Shown here: positions 54,775 through 64,000 of the stretch, piece by piece | How the letters are laid out: every line of letters begins with the position of its first letter | How positions within the stretch are numbered: position 1 is the stretch's first letter | DNA from: Pseudo-nitzschia pungens | Taxonomy: Eukaryota; Bacillariophyta; Bacillariophyceae; Bacillariales; Bacillariaceae | DNA: 64,000 nucleotides | Assembly (NCBI GenBank): GCA_037355855.1 | Contig: CM074762.1 | Location: 1,488,001-1,552,000, forward strand | Reading direction: 5' to 3' | Position numbers and translations under genes: made by a program | The notes under the pieces: generated by a model | The model's input: the letters and a program-made list of their open reading frames with translations, nothing else | The model's database searches: none | Told to the model about the DNA's origin: nothing

Positions 54775-55909
54775 ATGATTCGTGCCGGAAGGACCACTCG
54801 TCGCCGATGGATCAGGGACGGTTTCGATTTCGGCTTCCGTTCCGCTTTCGCTTTGGTCTCTCTTATCGCTGATTGTGTGGTCCTCGCTGCCGAATGGAAG
54901 CTTCCTGTTCGCCGAGGCGGCCCAGGCCCGACGCCGCGTGACCTTTCGAAGGGACGGCGTTGCGTACGATCGAGAAATCACCACCTTCACCGAAGACGGA
55001 CGATTGGCTCAGGTGGAGTACGGTCTGGAAGCATCGCTCCGGGGATCCACCGTGGGTGCGATGCGGGTGAGAATTCCCAAAGCCGGTGCCGGTGCCGAAT
55101 CCAACCAGGACGACGACGATGACGGGCAGCAGCCTTTTCCGTCGTCGGTGCCCGCGTCGTTTTGCATTTTGGTGTGCATCGAGCACTCGTCGTTTGGAAA
55201 GATGCACCGCATCGACGACCATCTCTGGATGATCACCGCGGGACTCTCCGGGGACGCCCGAATGCTGGCCAACATGGCGCGGCGGTCTTGCCAGAATCAC
55301 CGGCTCCGGTACGGCGAGGCCCCCTCCGTGGGGCAGGCGGCCCGCATCACGGCGGACTTTCACCACCAATTGACGCGCATGGGGGGCTGCCGGCCGATGG
55401 GCTGCACGGCGCTGCTGCTGGGCATCGATCCTTCGACGGGCGTGGCGCGGCTGGTTCGGACCGATCCCGGAGGCGGCTTCGAGGAGTGTGGATCGTGCGC
55501 GGCCGGGAGGTCCAGGGACGTCGTGGCCCGGGAACTCGCGGGATTGGTGGAGGAACTCGGCGAAAGGTCTCCGGCCGGGGGGGATCGCGGGACGGCGAGC
55601 GGTGGCACGACCGAGCCTTCGTCGCTGCGGAATGGAGGAGGAAGGATCGGCCGCGCCGCGGTCGAAATGGCGAGCCGGTTCTTGCGCCTGCTGGACGAGG
55701 GAGGCACCGGCAAGAACGGGGGATCGACAGCGTCGTCGTCATCCGTCGACGTCTGGACCATCGAACCCAAACCGGGCCACCGGGGTGGGATGCTGGCCAC
55801 ATGCTACAGCGGCGTGCGACCGGACACCGTCGAGAAGATGCTCCCGATTGGACAAGGGCAAGGACAAGGGCAAGAGCAAGAAAAACAAGAACAAGAACAA
55901 GCTCCGTGA
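54775..55909 (+). CDS. Proteasome alpha-subunit-like protein with N-terminal signal peptide
   Basis: The conserved part is in the frame of 54782-55909. It carries the proteasome alpha N-terminal signature YDREITTFTEDGRLAQVEYG, LWMITAGLSGDARMLANMAR, a TADFHHQLTRMGGCRPMGCT block (GG.RP.G pattern) and ALLLGIDPSTGVARLV. Ahead of it, in the same frame, is a hydrophobic segment SLWSLLSLIVWSSL ending FAEAAQA, typical of a secretory or ER signal; cytosolic alpha subunits have none. That frame has no ATG after its upstream stop. The ATG at 54775 (MIRAGRTTRRRWIRDG) would join it after one +1 skip (GGT t TCG), giving a basic n-region and 377 residues. An unseen 5' exon is the alternative. A Gly/Ser-rich insert and a Gln-rich tail (GQGQGQEQEKQ) are also unusual. 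It could work in the periplastidal compartment or ER lumen, or be an inactive paralogue. Confidence 0.72.
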
Positions 55910-56502
55910 CGAACGGTTCGGTCGTGACCTGAATAAACCTGACTGGACGCGACGGGACGGAACTCGGAATCGGACGGATGGAACGGAAAAGGTGAACATT
56001 TGCTTCTGAACTTTGCATTCGGAAAGATCATGCATCGTCTCGTTCCGAGCTGTGATTGGGAAGCAGTGTTTACACCCCAAATCATTTCTTCCGGTTTCTT
56101 TTTTCCTCGCGTTGCGCGTTGCCCGTTGCCGTCTTGGATTTGAGTCTCCATGAGCAACAAGAAACTGCGGTTTATCATAGACCCGCACGATCCTTTCGGT
56201 CTCAAATTGCATCGGCCGCAACCGCAAAGCGAGTCTTTGTCATAACGAATACGCGCGGAACGAAACGTACATACGAGGTGAAGCACAAGAAACGCGACGC
56301 AAAAGACTGAAGGACATCGTACTGTGTGTATATGGTAGCACCGACGAAGAAAACTTCTACTATAACTACTGTACATCCGAATACATGTCGTTGCCATGCG
56401 GGTTTTTTTTTTTTTCCTTTTGGTTTTTCGTTAGTGCGTTCTGAACAAAACTGTACCAATTTTTCGAACCCGGATTCGGATTCGAATCCAACCCCACTCT
56501 GC
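55910..56502. other. Convergent 3' intergenic region
   Basis: Between the proteasome-like gene (+) and the mutarotase-like gene (-). A T-run of 12 near 56403-56415; nothing else recognised. Confidence 0.4.
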
Positions 56503-57134
56503 TCAAATAGCATCGTGGCTGGCGTGTTGGGTGCTGTCAACGTCCCACGGCTCGAACCCACAAAGCATTGGATCCGCGTCGGGGATCGGGAGATAACGAT
56601 GCTTGTGGTCAAGCCGTCGTTGAAGCTCCGTTCGCCTCGATCGATGGTGGACTACCAGTGCCATCGCAATAACCGAGACCAAAGCCGTTATCGCAGGGAT
56701 GTTGCTGTAGAATCGGCTTTCGTTGTGGTGGTGACGTCCGTGTTTGGAATGTTTACCGGTGCTACTGCTTGCGGACTCGGTGCTGGCCACCGATTTCTGC
56801 AGCAGGAGCGAACCAACCATTGCGTTGCCGGGGGAGTCCGACGTTTTCGGGTAATCGTCTCCAAAGTCGAGCTGCTGCGTCCACGAGGTAGATTCACCGG
56901 GTTGCAGGCTCAACAAGATTTGCGGTTGCGGCGAAAAGGTCCCGGATTCGATGTACAGGTTGTAGGCGTACATTGAAATTCCCGGTGACTCATCGGCGAG
57001 TTCGGGTATGGTCTCGCGGATCTTCGTGTTGCAGGCCCTCAGCGTGAATGTCCCCTTCGATTGGTCGTCCTTGGAGAATTCTGCCTTGATCTTGACATTG
57101 GATTCGATACCTCGCCGCATTTCGATCCGTACTC

Positions 57135-57168
<34 letters not shown>

Positions 57169-58188
57169 TGTTGCAATGGAGTTTACGGTGGCATAGGATT
57201 CCAGGGGTGTCGACCAGGTCCATGTCGACGGCTCGCTGTAATCGCCCGCCAAATCAAAATCGACGGAATATCCGTACTGGACGGGATGGGAATCGCACGT
57301 AAACAGGTGGTGAGAGTACCATGCGGTCGAAAAGGCTTCGTTTCCCAGATTGGTCAGTGTGTTCTTCACGAGGAGCTGATCGTTGTTGAGCGTGACCAGT
57401 TTTTCGAGCTTGTAGCCTCGCCTCCCGCCCGGCAGCACCGCCTTGTGACTCAGTTTGATGGAATTGCTATGCTCGAGTGAGTCGTCGTCGGTACCGTATT
57501 CCAGGGTCCAGACCGGAGGCCTCGCGAAGCGATATGGACTGTCGTATTTGTAGTCTTCCGCGCTATCGCATGTACTGCAGGATCCCTTGATGAGCTCTCC
57601 GACGCCAATTTTCAGAAAAGATTCTCCGCTCTTGGCCTCTCGGTAACCGAGAATCCCGTTGGTTACCTCGTTCTGCTTGTTCCAGCCGCACATGAAATTA
57701 CAATGGGCCCCATCGGTCCCAACCCCAAATTCTGACGCGAGGCCAATGCCGGACTCGGTCCAGTAGGGATCGTGGGGGAGTCTCCATTGCCGTCTGCCAT
57801 ACAAAACGTGGGTTTCTCTCTTTTCCGTTATGGGATTGGTAGTTGTTCGTTCGATGGACCCGATCATAGAGGACCAGTCGAATCGAGTGGACATATAGTA
57901 AGTTCGTTCTCTGGGTTTGAGATCTCTGGGGAGATACACAACGGCGGAGAGATCGCCATTGTTAGCACGCAGCGTTACATTTGAGTAAAAGGACTCCAAA
58001 GCTTGGACTCGTTGCAGTTTGGGCGTTATCCATCCTATCCTCTCGTTGTCATCCAGCAATACTGCACACAGAAACAGATACAGCAATCTTCGCCCTTGCC
58101 TCGCCAAAAAGTATGGGGATGAGAAGGACAGTGACGCCGCAAGTCCCTCTTGCACTGTATCTCTGGACGAATATCGTGTCATTGGCAT
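56503..58188 (-). CDS. Galactose-mutarotase-like membrane protein
   Basis: 561 residues from the ATG at 58188. A short hydrophobic N-terminal segment (LLYLFLCAVLL, about 36-46) may be a signal anchor. Residues about 70-330 look like the aldose-1-epimerase/mutarotase beta-sandwich: GDLSAVVYLPRDLKPRERTY, FGVGTDGAHCNFMCGW, LGYREAKSGESFLKIGVGEL, LEKLVTLNNDQLLVKNTLTN, AFSTAWYSHHLFTCDSHPV. Then come a D10 tract from GTC/GAT repeats, a second beta-rich part, a His/Lys-rich linker and a C-terminal hydrophobic segment (ITALVSVIAMALVV, about 498-511) with a basic stop-transfer RSRR. Known: mutarotase-fold proteins interconvert sugar anomers or only bind carbohydrate. Catalytic residues cannot be assigned by eye. 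Substrate unknown. Confidence 0.68.
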
Positions 58189-60726
58189 TTCTTTTCACTT
58201 TCGTAATGGTAGTTTTCTCTTCCCTGATAGATTGAAATCAAACAGTCCACCACACCTCGCAACCGACAACCACAACGGTGCTCTTTGTGAAGGCAAGCTC
58301 TGTCGTTATCACCTGCTTCGATAGCCTCGACTTGCAATCTCTCCAGCCCAATTCCCGCGCGAGATCGAAAAAGAGCCTATCCAACTTCCCCGAACAAGAT
58401 GAAAAAGTGCCCAGCCAGCTTCTGTTGTTTGCTTGCTCGCTCCTCGTGAGACACCGAGTAGTGCCCGCTTCACCCTGCCTTATCTTTTCTGCGACAGACT
58501 GTAGATGAATGAAAGCTGCTACCACCACGTGGGAGACCAGAGGGGAAATCGAGATGAAACAGAGGTAAGGTTACTATTGACAGAACCCGTAGAATACCTC
58601 AGACAAGAGCAATTCGAATCGATAACGGCCATGTGGACAGCAGCTTCAAACCAAGACACGTCTGCGGAATGAGGGAATATCGAGCGGCGGATGCCAGTAC
58701 GGTTATGGAATACGAAGTATCTTATATTATATTACTTCGAGAATAATATTATTATTATTCCGTCTTTGCTGTTAGTGGCAGCAGCTCGGATCGATCGGAA
58801 CGAGACGAGGCCGATGCACTGCGGTGCAACGAGCGGAGGAAAGGATACTAAAAAATAATCGAAAATCGAATGCTATTTTTTTGTTGCCAATACGCTACGG
58901 TGTGTTTTCGTATGCCGGTTTGTGATTGGCTTGGGAGGAACCCTCTGTGGAATGGTACCAGGTAAGTTACTAGGTACAAGTAAGTTAACCTTACCAGGTA
59001 AGGTTACCGTACAGCTCTCGTTACTGTTCGAACCATAAAATCGCGATACCGAAGAACGTATTCCATCTGGGGAGAATCGTTAGAAAGCCGTGAAGAACGG
59101 TTAAACAAGATTTCACCCGTTTCTCCTTTTTGATAGGCTACGCGTTTTGATTGGCGCGCTCTGGCGGCATCTTACCCCGCCATCTGCTCACCAAACACGA
59201 AACAGTGTAATAATTCCGCACCAGCGATGGAGTTTAGGATTAGTCGCAAAAACTGTGAACTTTCAACCACCAGGGTCCCACCCAATTGACTCCTTTGATT
59301 GAACCCATTGAATGCGGGGTATCTGTGCGAAGAACGGTAAGGATTAAGGATAAATTACTAGACGCAACGAAAGCAACAGAACTAGTAAGTTACTACTAAG
59401 ATACTAAGGTTACCGCAGCAAGTTACTAGTAGGGTAACTTACTTCTTGTAGCGCTCTTTTGTCGGTGGCAATCATCTCAACAAATCCTAGTAGTAGGGAA
59501 AATCTCCCTTGGGTTCAGGAATATGGTAAGTTACCATGGTGTTAATTGTAAAATAGTCAAAAGATAGTAGTAATAATGTCAAAGAATTTCTTCTTGTTGT
59601 AGAAGAGTACAAATACTACACAGCAGTTTCTTTTGAACTCTCTCAAAATAGAAGAAGCTCTAAATTCAGCGAGAGAAGACATCCACCCCCGACGCAAACC
59701 CTCTACAAGTCAGTTTTTCAAGAAAGCGCTCCAGTAAAGAACGAGAAGGACAAAGATGTAGTAGTACTAGTAGTTTTCTGTGGCAGAAGGGTGATGCCTT
59801 CTTGTAGCCTGCTGTCGTCGGGGCAGCTGCCTTGTCCCAGTAGTAGTACTAGTAGTTGTTCTTGCTGTTCGTGTAGTTGTTTTCATGTGCTGGCTACTGT
59901 TCTCCAGAATGCGTCAGCCAAGAAATGTGATTTAATGTTTTGGGAGATCAATAGATGATCGGTCAAGACATGCTGGTGTTCATCAAAGCACCATCATGTC
60001 GTTACACGTACTTCTTGGTAAAGAAGAAAAAGAGGGAGTCGACTTGACCTAGTATGATATCTATTTGAATACTAGAGTACTGGTCCCAATGCACGCCTTT
60101 TCCCCGTTGCTAGTATGCACCACCACTACTTCTTGGCACTCAGTATTGTTGTCAGCGTTATCATGCCAAATCGTCGTGTACTAGTACTAGTACTAACAAA
60201 ATTCTTGGATAAAATCCAATCACTCTTCCTTGTTCGTGTGAAGATACGGGGAATACTGGAGAACCGGGTGACATCCCAGAGGCAATGAAATGCTCTTGCA
60301 GTGCTTTGCTTCGCAAGCATCTTTGCTTCGCAAGCATAAGCAAAAAGGTCAAGATTGAACAAGACCAAAACTGAGTCTTGGGACCTTTTACCAATCACTT
60401 GCCTCGCGGTGTCTGCTACAGCAGACGACGATTCCCATTTGTGGTGACAACAAAGCATGTTGAGGTCAGATGAGTAAGCTGACAGAAACTATAAATTCTC
60501 CACTTAGTTCAATGTCCGGCCTTGATACTTATCGAAACGATGAAAGTAGGGATTTTTGGCACTAAACTATTTATGATCTTTTTCCTCAAAGCAAAATTTT
60601 ACCTATTTGTCAGTTTTTGTTCAAATTCTAAAGTAGCATAGCCCCTAGCTATGATTTATGTTTCAAGGGCCATACAACGGTGCATGAAAACGAATGCATT
60701 CGAGCTCGTTTCCGACCAGCAAAACG
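58189..60726. other. Long intergenic region, no gene supported
   Basis: 2.5 kb. TACGAAGTA at 58711-58719, GGTAAGGTTACC at about 58996-59007, CTAGTAGTAG-type runs near 59483, 59760 and 59840, and a direct repeat TTTGCTTCGCAAGCAT twice at about 60305-60337. A minus-strand frame at 60126-60458 has no recognisable domain and is not called. Confidence 0.45.
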
Positions 60727-62172
60727 CTATCGTCCATCCGTTGCAATTGTACCAGTTGGCGGTGCGACTGGCTGATCTTTACCATCAAGCTGCTGGGGAT
60801 GGGAAAGCAAAGGCGGTTCCGTCGGATCTTGATTTGGAACTGGAGAACCATCACTCATGCCCCGGGGACTGTTGTTATCGTCCCGTTCCGCCGTCGATGT
60901 AGGTGATTGCCCCTTAAATTCAACAGTTTCTTCCGCCGGCGGTTGTTGTTCTTTCTTCTTGATATAAGGTAATAGGTTTCGCGATAAGAATCTGCCAGTT
61001 CGTTTGGTCAAAGCTTCTTTCGCCTGCTGCAAAGTAGTCTGATTTTCTCGTCGGTATTTGATCCTGGCCAACTTTATTTGGCGTTCCCGTTCTATGGGGT
61101 TCATATGCAACCATACCGGACCAGCTTCCTCTGTGGTGTCGATAGTCTTAGTCCCGTTGCCGTCGTTGCTTTTGTTATCACTGCTTTCGTCTTGAGTTTT
61201 ATCGCTCGTGTTGTTGTGACCGCTGTCAACCCCATCCTCATTAGTGGCGTTGGTTCTCTTCGCAACAGCTGTGGACTTGACCTTGATAACAGTCCCACTA
61301 GCTCCCTCATTTTTATCGGTTTCGTTGTATAATTCGTCCTCTTCATCTTCATCATGTTCGCTACTCATTTTTTCGATACCTACCACAATTTTGTCTCTCG
61401 CAGTGCTAAGATGCCCCTTTGCTCCATCGATGAGCCGATCATTGAGCTCCTTGGCTTCGTCAAACTCTGTCCCCAACACAGCCAATCCAGAACTTGCCAC
61501 TACGGCGCCAAAGGGCGTGGGCAGAGGAATCATAACCAAGCCAACCCCAACCATGGTTCCTCCTGCAACAGCGACGGCTCCTTTTTTAAGCATTTTTAAG
61601 GAAGAAGCAGTTTTATTGCTGCCATCGGCACTCGCATCATCGGGCTCCTTGCCATCAGTAGATCCCTTCGCATCTTTGATACGTGGCAGAGAGAAAGGTG
61701 TAAGCCATTCAATATTTTTGTCCTTATCGCTTTCGTTTTCGATAGCATCCGGTTTTTGCTGCACCTCGTTGACGATCTTATCTTCTGCTTCAACCAATGA
61801 ACTATTGTCATCGTTATTGCTCTTCAATCCCGTTTCACTGGTTGATTCCTCATTCAGCTGCGTCTCGTTGTTCTCGTTATCGCTAACGGTGTTGATTTCC
61901 TCTTGCTTGATAGATTTATCTTTGGTGGAAGAAGATGTGTCGTCGCTTTGGTTTTCTTCCCGTTTGCATTCTTCTTCGGGCTGCTTTTCGGTTGCTGTTA
62001 TCGCATTATTCTTATCAGCGATTTTCCTATTGCTGATTGCTGTCGCTACGGAAGTCGCCAAAGTTAAAAGATTCTCAGCTGCGCCATTGACGATGGAACT
62101 GTCGGCGCGACTGTTTGGTGAAAGCGGAAGGATTTCCGTCTTATCGTTGTCGTTGACGGTTGGAAGTGACAT
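60727..62172 (-). CDS. PGPGW-type membrane-domain protein with long acidic flanks
   Basis: 481 residues from the ATG at 62172. Residues about 1-190 are acidic and Asn/Ser/Glu-rich. Residues about 193-245 form a compact hydrophobic module: LKKGAVAVAGGTMVGVGLVM, IPLPTPFGAVVASSGLAVLG, TEFDEAKELNDRL. This matches the PGPGW putative transmembrane family (G..L.PLP.PFG...G...L..EF..A). A Lys/Arg-rich helix (IERERQIKLARIKYRREN) and a Pro/Gln-rich tail follow. Function of the family is not established. A membrane tether between two disordered arms is inferred. No signal peptide; location undetermined. Clean frame, one exon. Confidence 0.72.
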   Translation of the reverse strand: MSLPTVNDNDKTEILPLSPNSRADSSIVNGAAENLLTLATSVATAISNRKIADKNNAITATEKQPEEECKREENQSDDTSSSTKDKSIKQEEINTVSDNENNETQLNEESTSETGLKSNNDDNSSLVEAEDKIVNEVQQKPDAIENESDKDKNIEWLTPFSLPRIKDAKGSTDGKEPDDASADGSNKTASSLKMLKKGAVAVAGGTMVGVGLVMIPLPTPFGAVVASSGLAVLGTEFDEAKELNDRLIDGAKGHLSTARDKIVVGIEKMSSEHDEDEEDELYNETDKNEGASGTVIKVKSTAVAKRTNATNEDGVDSGHNNTSDKTQDESSDNKSNDGNGTKTIDTTEEAGPVWLHMNPIERERQIKLARIKYRRENQTTLQQAKEALTKRTGRFLSRNLLPYIKKKEQQPPAEETVEFKGQSPTSTAERDDNNSPRGMSDGSPVPNQDPTEPPLLSHPQQLDGKDQPVAPPTGTIATDGR

Positions 62173-64000
62173 GGTTATTCGAAATCAATTGAAAGAAACA
62201 ACCGCACCGTATTTCGTTCCCTTCTATCCACAAATTATAACAGTTGTTCGAGTGAGTAGACTTGGTTATTTTGTTTGCGACGAGCAAGTGGTTCCAGTCT
62301 TACTTGACTCCTACCTGTAGTAATATTCCGTTGCTCGTAAACCTTACCGTACTTCGAATGAATTGGAGATTCGGGATGGGAATCGAAGACGGTGAAGTGA
62401 AAATGGTACGTTGTCGTTGTTTTGTCGTGTATTTCGTTCGTGTGAACGGCCAGAAGGAGAACAATTATTGCTCGGGGAAAACGTTTTACTCCGTTCACGA
62501 GTGAATTACGGTGCGTGCTTGATTTTAGGAACGAGAGAAACAATATGGTAGCGCATCGTACGGCTACGAGCTAAACTACGAGTTCAGTAACTGCGGGTAA
62601 GGTTACCAGGAGGTAAGGTTAAAAGTTACATGGTACATGTACTTGTACAGGAAGTTACCACAAAGAATTTTCAAATTACAAATTACTGCAATGTGTGCAC
62701 ACGTGGTTTTCATTCGCGCCAGCAAGCAGTAATCCACCAATCAACGGAGCCATAAATGAAATTTGAAAAGAGGTCACACGGTCGCGGTCATCGAATCGAA
62801 ACTCACAAGCCGATTATTTTTCATTAACTTACTTAGCGTCGACAGGTGCAACTCAAAAAAGGAGGGCGGGTTATTACCTTTAGTGACAAAGGAACATGAC
62901 CAAGATTTTTCTTTTGACGATGAAGCGCACTTCCTTGTAGCAAAAAGAATACAGAGTACGAATTAAATACTGTACTCTAGGAATAATGGGGATTGTATTG
63001 CCAATGACGAAGTACAGTAGGTTAAAGACAGCTTGACGAAGGTTCAAAGCAATTTGACATAAATGAGTACAAGTGAGTTACGCCGCCAATAATCTTAGCA
63101 CATCACGACATCAGCATATCTTCAGATGTTATACTAGCAGTTCAAATTGGCACGAATACAACATAAATTGGGATCATGGTTGTGAGAGAATGAAATATGT
63201 TAAAGGGTCCTTCTTTGTGCTGTGATTGATTCAGTAAGCTACCATGGGCTCTGTTGCCCTCAGTTTTGATATGTCACAACATGCACTTCTTCTATTTATT
63301 TAAAATAAAAAAAAAAAAATGATTGAGTCCTGTGGTCACTTGTGGAAAATGGAATACATGCGAGTTCATACGTTCACGTAAGGTTACGACTACCGTAGGG
63401 TATGTTTTGTGTCATTTTTTATTTTAATCTGGCAAAAATAGTGTTGTGGTGCGGGCATGAGTTGAGGAGCTTTGCTTAGCGTGCGCGGCGAAGTTGTTTA
63501 GAATGAAGGCGTTTCCCACGATCCGACAAATGGGCTGAGTAGACCCGGATTCCCAAAAAATTCGTAGAAAAATCTTACCAGAACAGCTAACACTTATTAC
63601 TCAAAATAGATGCAGCCACATGTTACATCCTAAGATGGTCGCGACTGCAAATTTAATTGACAACTCCAATCAAAGAGATTCCCAACGCCAAAGCGATTGT
63701 CCGGCAACGGAGCCGTTCCGGACCATAGAACGCATAGTCTCCTATGTCCCCGAAATGACACTTAGAGATGGCGGAGCGTTGAGATCGCGCGAGGCGGTTT
63801 TTTTTCTTTAAACCCGATACAAAAAAATTGATTTCGGCAACGCTCTCCCCTCCCATATTGATAACATACGGATCAAACGAAACTTTTCGAATCCACCTTG
63901 TCGTCACAATCACCATTCACGTTGTTTCCGACGGAAAGAGTGTTGCCACCATTACATACGACGACTGGATACCGGCACTGCTGCTGTATTTGAGTGATCG
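62173..64000. other. Terminal intergenic region, no gene seen
   Basis: GTAAGGTTAC at about 62598-62607 and 63378-63387, GGTAAGGTTA near 62612, and an A-run near 63308-63319. No ORF with a recognisable domain to the end of the window. Confidence 0.45.

Noticed and set aside
60126..60458. 110-codon minus-strand ORF
   Set aside because: No domain and no supporting context in a repeat-rich gap.
61244..62320. 358-codon plus-strand ORF
   Set aside because: Antisense shadow of the PGPGW-type gene; Ser/Leu-rich, no domain.

Overview
The window looks like nuclear DNA of a photosynthetic stramenopile, most likely a diatom. Four predicted proteins start with a hydrophobic signal peptide ending near a phenylalanine (AF, AAAFV, ESF, HSF types), as expected for import into a complex plastid. 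There is a sulfolipid synthase, a plastid-type A-type Fe-S carrier and an NFU-like protein. Several long Ser/Arg/Gln-rich disordered proteins of diatom style are present. Genes are mostly intronless or carry one short GT-AG intron. The species cannot be fixed from the sequence.

Layout. 0-4 kb: a frame-broken HAD phosphatase (-) diverges from a lipoyl-like/TPR protein (+). 4.6-14.5 kb: a 1480-residue disordered protein (+), plastid IscA/SufA (-), class 1A dihydroorotate dehydrogenase (+) and a DP-type E2F partner (-, one intron). 14.5-23.7 kb: gene-poor, with a CpG-rich stretch, a tRNA-Val/tRNA-Ala pair, a broken FkbM methyltransferase, a disordered protein and a minisatellite that inverts on itself. 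23.7-32.6 kb: EF-hand/GDT1 transporter (-), ubiquitin E2 (+), NFU-like protein (-), 14-3-3 (+) and NUDIX DUF4743-type protein (-). 32.6-47.4 kb: two disordered proteins with a shared C-terminal motif, an EME1-like nuclease subunit (-), GH16 glucanase (+) and an unknown membrane protein (+). 47.4-64 kb: SQD2 (-), plastid LON-domain protein (+), polyQ/RS protein (-), a proteasome alpha-like protein with a signal peptide (+), a mutarotase-like membrane protein (-) and a PGPGW-type membrane protein (-).

Common threads. Fe-S handling (IscA, NFU-like), plastid lipid (SQD2) and plastid proteostasis (LON domain, perhaps the proteasome-like protein) recur, but genes alternate in strand and there is no operon-like order. 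Four conserved genes (HAD, E2, 14-3-3, NUDIX) need nine single-base skips to read through, and every one I can place is in the same (+1) direction. Noncoding DNA is rich in two short exact motifs, GTAAGGTTAC/GTAACCTTAC (at least 11 copies) and TACTTCGTA/TACGAAGTA (at least 14). These two patterns are the most unusual features. Residual assembly errors remain the simplest explanation for the first.
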